Shown here in pieces: positions 1 to 4,800 of a stretch of 7,763 nucleotides of DNA. The translations under genes were made by a program, and so were the position numbers. The notes below the pieces were generated by a model, which ran no database searches, had not been told where the DNA came from, and saw nothing but the letters and a program-made list of their open reading frames with translations. How positions within the stretch are numbered: position 1 is the stretch's first letter; every line of letters starts with the position of its first letter. This DNA is from Planctomycetota bacterium (GTDB lineage: Bacteria > Planctomycetota > Phycisphaerae > Sedimentisphaerales > Anaerobacaceae): contig JAFNGF010000099.1 in assembly GCA_017885385.1 (NCBI GenBank), positions 9,825 to 17,587 of the forward strand, given 5' to 3'.

Positions 1-59
1 ACCAATTGTAGTTAGAATCTGCCGATCCAGGGTATCGTATACTCGCGGGAAGGATCTGG

Positions 60-79
60 ATTCCTGCTTTTTCAGGAAT
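60..79. repeat. Short palindromic intergenic element (REP-like)
   Basis: ATTCCTG (60-66) and CAGGAAT (73-79) form a perfect 7-bp stem around a 6-base loop, followed by GACA. The pattern 'GGATTCCTGC...CAGGAATGACA' is one I remember as a recurrent intergenic palindrome in many bacterial genomes, so this is probably one copy of a dispersed family. A single copy is visible here, so its status as a genomic repeat rests on recollection. There is no T-tract after the stem, which argues against an intrinsic terminator. Confidence 0.5.
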
Positions 80-88
80 GACAGGTCA

Positions 89-159
89 GGCAATCGAGAG
101 TCCAGTATCGGGAATCGAAAAATCCTTTTTCTGTATTCTGACTCCTGTCTTCTGTGTTC
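89..159. repeat. Degenerate heptanucleotide tandem array (left)
   Basis: Read in steps of seven from 89, the units are GGCAATC, GAGAGTC, CAGTATC, GGGAATC, then an 8-base unit GAAAAATC, then CTTTTTC, TGTATTC, TGACTCC, TGTCTTC and TGTGTTC. Nine of ten units end in TC and the other ends in CC. The unit drifts from a GNNNATC form to a TGTNTTC form, with one apparent single-base insertion in the A-run. This is a diverged 7-bp tandem repeat and not random sequence. It codes for nothing evident. Confidence 0.6.
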
Positions 160-319
160 TGCCGGCCCTCATTTGACGGCGCTGGCGCGCGGGTCGCTCG
201 TGCACTTATGACGTGTGCTCTTGTACACCGTATCGCGAGCTTCTGTCTTATTTGACCAGGTGTCCAAAATATTATGAATCCCCTTTAGCAAGGCCAAAGC
301 GGTGATTTTCCGCGGCGAC

Positions 320-347
320 TTGACTTTTGCCGTTCTTCGGCTATATT
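320..347 (+). promoter_or_regulatory. Probable sigma70-type promoter of dnaG(-rpoD)
   Basis: TTGACT (320-325) matches the -35 consensus at five of six positions. A 16-base spacer separates it from TATATT (342-347), which matches the -10 consensus TATAAT at five of six. Transcription would start near 354, giving a leader of about 125 bases before the dnaG GTG. The spacer contains a small palindrome (GCCG 329-332, CGGC 338-341). Box quality and position make this the best promoter candidate for the dnaG-rpoD unit. Start-site mapping would be needed to confirm it. Confidence 0.55.
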
Positions 348-480
348 TATTTAGTAACATCGTTAGCAGCCCGCGGATAGAGGTGGGTCAAAACGAACTC
401 GGAGCGGTATTACGCGGTAGAAATATTAGGGGCGGGAGAGAAATCCAAACGCTGGATGCGAAAAGAGGGCCAAAGGACAA

Positions 481-2277
481 GTGGCAATATCCGGAGCATT
501 CGACCAGGCAATAATAAACCAGGTTCAGCAGGCGAACGACATCGTTGACATAATCGGCGAGCACGTCAGCCTGACAAGAAAAGGCAGGGAGATGGTCGGG
601 CTGTGCCCATTCCACGATGACCATCGTCCGAGCCTGAATGTCAATCCCGCCAAGCAGATATACAAGTGTTTTGCCTGCGGGGCGGGCGGCGGAATCTTTA
701 CCTTCGTCCAGACGCGGGAGAATCTCACCTTCCCGCAGGCCGTGCAACGATTAGCCGACCGCGCGGGCATAAAACTAAAGCCTGCCAAATCTGTCAAAGG
801 CGCCAGCCAGCAGTCAACGGACATTGACCCGAACGAGTTGGCTAGAGTCAATGCCTGGGCGGCTAAATACTTCCAGCAGAATCTGGCCGACCAAAACAAG
901 GGTAAATACGCCCGCGATTACATCGCTCAAAGGCGGATAACCACCGAAAGTGCCGCAAAATGGCAGATAGGCCTGGCGGTTGATTCGCAAGACGCCTTAT
1001 CGAGAGCCGCAAAGGCCAGGAATATCCCCCCCAAACTGCTGGAACAAGCCGGTTTAGTCACCGCGCAGAATCAGGATAAATTTGTTAATCGCCTGATGTT
1101 CACGATTACCGATGTCACGGGCAGGGTGATCGGCTTCGGCGGTCGGACTCTGGATGGGACAGGCGCAAAGTACATAAACTCGCCGGCCACGCCTCTATTT
1201 GACAAGAGCAATTGCCTTTACGGCCTGGAGCAGGCCCGGCACGAGATTGTATCGACGGGCGCGGCCGTTGTGGTCGAAGGTTACACCGACTGCATAATGG
1301 CCCACCAGTCCGGATGCAGCAATGTCGTTGCTGCTTTAGGAACCAGTTTCACCGATGGACACGGGCGAATCTTACGCCGATACGCGAAAAAAGTAATTCT
1401 GATCTTCGACAGTGACACGGCGGGCATCGAAGCGGCCAACAGGGCATTGGAAGTCTGCCTGTCGCAGCGGATAGATATCAAGCTGGCCTCGGTGCCGCAG
1501 GGAAAGGACCCGTGTGACTTTCTTTTGGCTGCCGGAAAGGAAGCCTTCCAGCAGCTGGCGGCCGACGCGGTCGACGTTTTGCAGTTCAAATGGAACCGGC
1601 TGCTGGCGAGCTTCGGCAGCGACGATACTCTGGCCGGCAGAAAAACAGCAACGGACGAATTCCTGCAGACCATCGCAACGAGCTTGTGGGCGGGTTACAC
1701 GCCGCCTTTGGATAGAGGCTTAATATTGAATCGGCTGTCAAAGATTATCGGCCTTGACGGCAAGGAGATTAACACGGAGCTGTGCAAACGAATCGGCCGG
1801 TTGGCAAAGGCGGAACGAAACAATCAGAACAAAGCGAAAGAGCCGGCCACAGATTACGGCCAGGGGCTTTTTGCTGTAGCTCAGCGCGAGGTGCTTGAGG
1901 TTTTGCTCAATGAGCCGAGGCTGTTTGAGGCTGTAAAGCAAAAAACTACAGTCGAGACTTTCGATGTACCGATATTGAGGCAAACGGCACAGATGCTGTT
2001 CGAGGCGATTAGCGCCGGTATTGGCGCCCCGCTGAAAACGGTTTTGGCAAAAGCCGAATCGGTCGAACTGAGCAGGTGTATCGCGGAGCTTGCGCAGGCG
2101 GGCGAGCAAAAGGGCAATTTTGAGCGCCGGCTTTCCGGGGCTCTGGAGGTGCTGGAGCGATACGAGGCTCAAAAAGAAAAGGGCCGGCTAAAAGCAGCCC
2201 AGGATGGAACCGGCTTTCTGCGGTGCGTTGATAAAAGTAAGGGCAACCAACACGGTGACAACGTGGGAATGGTGTAG
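481..2277 (+). CDS. dnaG: DNA primase DnaG
   Basis: DnaG makes the short RNA primers that start Okazaki fragments and works bound to the replicative helicase DnaB at the fork. The 598-residue product has the usual length and domain order. A CHC2 zinc-binding domain spans about residues 5-100, with C42, H45, C63 and C66 as ligands in CPFH and CFACG. The catalytic core's N-terminal part includes the block NRLMF (about 203-207) and KYINSP. The TOPRIM fold spans about 260-340, with E266 in VEGYTD and the metal-binding D310/D312 in FDSDTAG. A helical C-terminal region (about 465-575) fits the DnaB-interaction domain. The GTG at 481 is preferred because the N-terminus then aligns with the family start just before the DIVDIIGEHV helix. 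Possible Shine-Dalgarno words are GAGGG (465-469) or AGGA (474-477), neither ideally spaced. rpoD follows 96 bases downstream on the same strand. All catalytic residues are present, so it should be active. Confidence 0.97.
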   Translation: MAISGAFDQAIINQVQQANDIVDIIGEHVSLTRKGREMVGLCPFHDDHRPSLNVNPAKQIYKCFACGAGGGIFTFVQTRENLTFPQAVQRLADRAGIKLKPAKSVKGASQQSTDIDPNELARVNAWAAKYFQQNLADQNKGKYARDYIAQRRITTESAAKWQIGLAVDSQDALSRAAKARNIPPKLLEQAGLVTAQNQDKFVNRLMFTITDVTGRVIGFGGRTLDGTGAKYINSPATPLFDKSNCLYGLEQARHEIVSTGAAVVVEGYTDCIMAHQSGCSNVVAALGTSFTDGHGRILRRYAKKVILIFDSDTAGIEAANRALEVCLSQRIDIKLASVPQGKDPCDFLLAAGKEAFQQLAADAVDVLQFKWNRLLASFGSDDTLAGRKTATDEFLQTIATSLWAGYTPPLDRGLILNRLSKIIGLDGKEINTELCKRIGRLAKAERNNQNKAKEPATDYGQGLFAVAQREVLEVLLNEPRLFEAVKQKTTVETFDVPILRQTAQMLFEAISAGIGAPLKTVLAKAESVELSRCIAELAQAGEQKGNFERRLSGALEVLERYEAQKEKGRLKAAQDGTGFLRCVDKSKGNQHGDNVGMV

Positions 2278-2312
2278 CGAACAATTGCCGATAATAACCG
2301 TAAAATAGCGTA

Positions 2313-2334
2313 AGCCCCCTCATACCAAGGGGCT
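2313..2334 (+). promoter_or_regulatory. Hairpin between dnaG and rpoD
   Basis: AGCCCC (2313-2318) pairs perfectly with GGGGCT (2329-2334) across a 10-base loop. An alternative register pairs CCCCT (2316-2320) with AGGGG (2328-2332). The stem is followed by GCAAGTACG and not by a T-run, so it is not a typical intrinsic terminator. In E. coli an RNA processing site lies between dnaG and rpoD and lowers primase yield relative to sigma. This hairpin occupies the same slot and may act as a processing or stabilising element. That role is inference from position only. Confidence 0.4.
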
Positions 2335-2358
2335 GCAAGTACGTTTGCTCAACAGACT

Positions 2359-2367
2359 AAAGAGGTG
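2359..2367 (+). promoter_or_regulatory. Strong Shine-Dalgarno that sets the rpoD start
   Basis: AAAGAGGTG at 2359-2367 carries GAGGTG, complementary to the conserved 3' end of 16S rRNA. It lies 6 bases before the GTG at 2374. The upstream in-frame GTG at 2365 falls inside this motif and so cannot use it. This favours 2374 as the true start. Confidence 0.7.
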
Positions 2368-2373
2368 CCGGTA

Positions 2374-4149
2374 GTGGCAAAGGATATAAGCACGGACAAG
2401 GTAAATGCTCCTGAACAGGCCAAGCCCAACGACAGCTCGGCCGGGGCGGGGGCTGGCAGCGCTGAAGAACGGATAAAGAGCCTCATTGAGAAGGGCGAGA
2501 AAAAAGGATTCCTTACATACGAGGAGATGAACAAGGAGCTGCCTGATGAGGCCATCAGTCCCGGACGCCTGGATGGGCTGCTGGCAACGTTAGATGAAAT
2601 GGGGATTAGCCTACTCGACAAAGAGGATGTGGAATCTGCGGAGCTGGGTAAGGCAGAAGAAGAGTTTGAAGCTCCTGAACAACCTTTAGAAGAGGAAGAA
2701 ACAGCCACCGAAGAGCAAATCGGGGAAGATGAGCTGCTCGAAAAAGAGCTGATCGAAGGCGAGATTTCACGCCGCATCGACGATCCTATCCGCATGTATC
2801 TGACTCAGATGGGCAAGATTCCGCTGCTGACCAGAGAAGACGAAATATCGCTGGCTAGAAAAATCGAAATAAGTCGGATGGCCTATCGCAGGAAGATGCT
2901 GCAATGTGACTACTGCGCCCGAAACGCGATCGATCTGCTGCAGCAAGTGCACGACGGCACCATGTCGTTCGACCGAACGGTCAAGACCGGGACCGTACAG
3001 AACCTTACAAAAAATGTAATCAGGAAGCGACTGCCCGAGAACATCACGACCGTAAACAAGCTGCTCAAAATCAACCAGGGCATCTTCAAGAAATCACTCG
3101 AGACCCAGGACACCTCCGCTCAAAAGTCGTACCTGAAGCGAATACATCGAAACCGGCGAAAAATCGCGACGCTGCTCGAAGAGCTTAGCTTGCGCACCAG
3201 CAGAATCCAGGCGATGCGAAATAAGCTGCACGGCATCTGCCAGAAGATGCGGCAACTGGAGGAGACCATCGAGGCCGGCGTCAACAACCTGATGACCGCC
3301 GAAGATATCGAAGCCGTCAAGCAAGAACTGACAGGCCTGCAGGAACTGGTGCTGGAGACCCCTAAACTGTTCGAAAAAAGACTGCGGGCGATTGATAGAG
3401 TCTTTGGTCAATACGAGAACGCAAAGCGAGCCCTGTCCAGCGCGAATCTCCGGCTGGTTGTCTCTATCGCCAAGAAATATCGCAACCGAGGCCTGAGCTT
3501 TTTGGACCTGATTCAGGAGGGCAATACCGGCCTGATGCGGGCGGTGGATAAATATGAGTACCTCAGGGGCTACAAATTCAGCACCTACGCAACCTGGTGG
3601 ATTCGTCAGGCGATTACACGTGCCATCGCCGACCATGCGCGGACTATTCGCATTCCCGTCCACATGATAGAGACGATGAGCCGACTGCGAGCCGCCGGCA
3701 AAATCTTGCATCAGGAGCTGGGCAGAGAGGCTACCGTCGAAGAAATTGCCACCGAAGCTGAAATGACCGTGGAGGAAACCCGCAGGGTGCTCAATATATC
3801 CAAGCATCCGATCAGTCTTGATCGGCCCATCGGCGAAAGCGAGGACAGCTATTTCGGCGATTTTATCGAAGACGACCAGGTCGATTCGCCCGTCGCCTCA
3901 GCTACGCAGGAGATGCTCAAGGAAAGAATTGATTTGGTCTTAAAAACGCTTTCGTACCGCGAGCGGGAGATTATCAAGCTGCGGTATGGCATCGGCGATG
4001 GCTACACCTATACGCTGGAGGAAGTTGGCAGAATCTTCAAAGTTACTCGTGAGCGTGTTCGGCAGGTCGAGGCCAAAGCGATACGGAAGTTGCAGCACCC
4101 CGTCCGCGCCCGCAAGCTCGAAGGCTTCTTAGACCACAAATCGGCCTGA
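2374..4149 (+). CDS. rpoD: Primary RNA polymerase sigma factor RpoD (sigma70)
   Basis: This is the housekeeping sigma subunit, which recognises -35 and -10 elements and melts promoters with core RNA polymerase. The 591-residue reading (GTG 2374) shows region 1.1 at the N-terminus (ERIKSLIEKG...), then an acidic Glu-rich linker. Region 1.2 contains DDPIRMYLTQMG. A long non-conserved insert spans about 165-349. Regions 2.1-2.4 (about 350-430) include GYKFSTYATWWIRQAITR; Q412 and T415 match the residues that read the -10 element in E. coli (Q437, T440). Region 3 follows from about 435. Region 4 ends in the helix-turn-helix VTRERVRQVEAKA, with R559, E560 and R563 equivalent to -35-contacting R584, E585 and R588. 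The full complement of regions, including 1.1, marks it as primary sigma and not an alternative one. An in-frame GTG at 2365 would add three residues but overlaps the Shine-Dalgarno. It lies directly downstream of dnaG and is probably co-transcribed with it. No clear intrinsic terminator follows it. Confidence 0.97.
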   Translation: MAKDISTDKVNAPEQAKPNDSSAGAGAGSAEERIKSLIEKGEKKGFLTYEEMNKELPDEAISPGRLDGLLATLDEMGISLLDKEDVESAELGKAEEEFEAPEQPLEEEETATEEQIGEDELLEKELIEGEISRRIDDPIRMYLTQMGKIPLLTREDEISLARKIEISRMAYRRKMLQCDYCARNAIDLLQQVHDGTMSFDRTVKTGTVQNLTKNVIRKRLPENITTVNKLLKINQGIFKKSLETQDTSAQKSYLKRIHRNRRKIATLLEELSLRTSRIQAMRNKLHGICQKMRQLEETIEAGVNNLMTAEDIEAVKQELTGLQELVLETPKLFEKRLRAIDRVFGQYENAKRALSSANLRLVVSIAKKYRNRGLSFLDLIQEGNTGLMRAVDKYEYLRGYKFSTYATWWIRQAITRAIADHARTIRIPVHMIETMSRLRAAGKILHQELGREATVEEIATEAEMTVEETRRVLNISKHPISLDRPIGESEDSYFGDFIEDDQVDSPVASATQEMLKERIDLVLKTLSYREREIIKLRYGIGDGYTYTLEEVGRIFKVTRERVRQVEAKAIRKLQHPVRARKLEGFLDHKSA

Positions 4150-4155
4150 ACCAAA

Positions 4156-4197
4156 TTTTCAATTCCCGGTTGTCAGTTTTCGACTCTGGCTTTTGAT
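4156..4197. repeat. Degenerate heptanucleotide tandem array (between convergent genes)
   Basis: Beginning 7 bases after the rpoD stop, the sequence reads in sevens as TTTTCAA, TTCCCGG, TTGTCAG, TTTTCGA, CTCTGGC, TTTTGAT. T at positions 2 and 4 and C at position 5 recur, although each unit has drifted. The array fills part of the 134-base gap between the converging rpoD and PIN genes. I found no stem followed by a T-run in that gap, so termination of rpoD is unexplained. Confidence 0.45.
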
Positions 4198-4283
4198 TAC
4201 ATGCGTATTTGACTAACTCGCTGACCAGATGGTGCATCATTACGCGGACGGAAACAGTGTGCCGTTTCTGCTTCCTCTTCTCA

Positions 4284-4799
4284 TTATTTTTTTCCAAGCT
4301 CTGCTGCCCAATTCTCCGTGTGGAGATCTTCTCCTGCAGCTTCGTGGATCTCTTTCAACTCGTCATTCGTAACTAACGTCAGGTTCTTTGCAATGGCTTG
4401 AGCTGCTATCCACAGGTCATTTTCAAGACTCCCAAGTTCCAGCCAAGTAAATCGGTCAACAAGCTCTTCCGCCCTCAAGCTCTTCTTCCGCTTCAGGACA
4501 TTGTCTCGTAAGCGGCCCCTAAGCCTCCCGTACTCTTCAGCGGTGTGTGTGCTGATGTCCTCAATCAATGGCTTCTGGCCCGTCAAAAACTGCAAGTGTC
4601 TGACCTGAACAGAAGATTCTTCTGGGCTGCTGCCATTAAGTCCTACAGCGATCTCGCCCCAGGTTATTACGGATATTCCTATTCGAGCGTTTGCTGGTAA
4701 TTCATTTAGATGCTTCTGGATATTGCGATGCTCGTCTGGATACCTGTCGGCATCAAACCAGTACCCCCAGATATTGGTATCGAACAAGAAAACTCGCAT
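4284..4799 (-). CDS. PIN-domain nuclease (VapC-like), coupled to the methyltransferase
   Basis: PIN-domain proteins are metal-dependent ribonucleases, best known as VapC toxins. This 171-residue protein has the expected acidic set: D7 in FLFDTNIW, E49 in ISVITWGEI, D128 in ENDLWIAAQA and D146 in LTLVTNDEL. It is longer than a typical VapC (about 130-140 residues). The extra length is a charged, Arg/Lys-rich helical stretch at about 92-121. The ATG at 4799 is chosen because it places the first beta-strand (MRVFLFDTN) at the N-terminus, as in the family. An upstream in-frame ATG at 4835 would add 12 residues within the methyltransferase coding region. The methyltransferase stop (4801-4803) is separated from this ATG by one base, and only a weak purine-rich AAAGAAGA precedes it, so translation is probably coupled. 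No VapB-like antitoxin gene is adjacent. It could be a toxin-type effector of a restriction or defence unit, or an orphan VapC. The fold is well supported, the role is not. Confidence 0.85.
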   Translation of the reverse strand: MRVFLFDTNIWGYWFDADRYPDEHRNIQKHLNELPANARIGISVITWGEIAVGLNGSSPEESSVQVRHLQFLTGQKPLIEDISTHTAEEYGRLRGRLRDNVLKRKKSLRAEELVDRFTWLELGSLENDLWIAAQAIAKNLTLVTNDELKEIHEAAGEDLHTENWAAELGKK

Positions 4800-4800
4800 A

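Larger units (their letters stand above)
1..480. other. Non-coding region upstream of dnaG
   Basis: No convincing gene is visible in the 480 bases before dnaG. In particular there is no rpsU (ribosomal protein S21), which precedes dnaG in the enterobacterial macromolecular-synthesis operon. The region holds a short palindrome (60-79), a degenerate 7-base periodic array (89-159) and a promoter (320-347). Between 164 and 319 I see only a GC-rich patch around 175-240 with short self-complementary words (GCTCG 196-200 with CGAGC 236-240; GCAC 202-205 with GTGC 215-218). That is too weak to call an RNA gene. A 63-codon minus-strand reading frame (169-360) crosses the promoter and resembles nothing I know. 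Confidence 0.6.

Noticed and set aside
37..48. The 10-mer GTATACTCGC occurs near the left edge and again around 7275
   Set aside because: One copy lies inside the methyltransferase coding sequence with no further flanking similarity; a chance match is likely, not an attachment-site pair.
175..240. Possible structured RNA in a GC-rich patch
   Set aside because: Only 4-5 bp stems are found, with no tRNA-like arms or known riboswitch core.
252..278. Second promoter-like pair TTGACC/TATGAA upstream of dnaG
   Set aside because: The spacer is 15 bases and the -10 is poor; the pair at 320-347 is much better.
169..360. 63-codon minus-strand frame upstream of dnaG
   Set aside because: It overlaps the best promoter of the region and has no recognisable family; chance is more likely.
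302..514. 70-codon plus-strand frame running into dnaG
   Set aside because: It starts upstream of the promoter's -35 box and overlaps the dnaG start in another frame; no family resemblance.
1281..1673. 130-codon minus-strand frame
   Set aside because: It is antisense to the TOPRIM domain of dnaG and looks like no known protein.
2349..2795. 148-codon serine-rich minus-strand frame
   Set aside because: The Ser runs are the antisense of Glu/Ala-rich codons in the rpoD N-terminus; this is a shadow frame.
3094..3807. 237-codon open frame on the minus strand
   Set aside because: It lies antisense to conserved rpoD regions whose reading is unambiguous, and it resembles no protein family.
4249..4268. 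Imperfect inverted repeat GAAAC/GTTTC considered as rpoD terminator
   Set aside because: Only a 5-bp A/T-rich stem and no immediate T-run; not a credible terminator.
4043..4297. 84-codon minus-strand frame downstream of the PIN gene
   Set aside because: It runs through the heptad array and antisense to the end of rpoD; composition is low-complexity and basic, with no family match.
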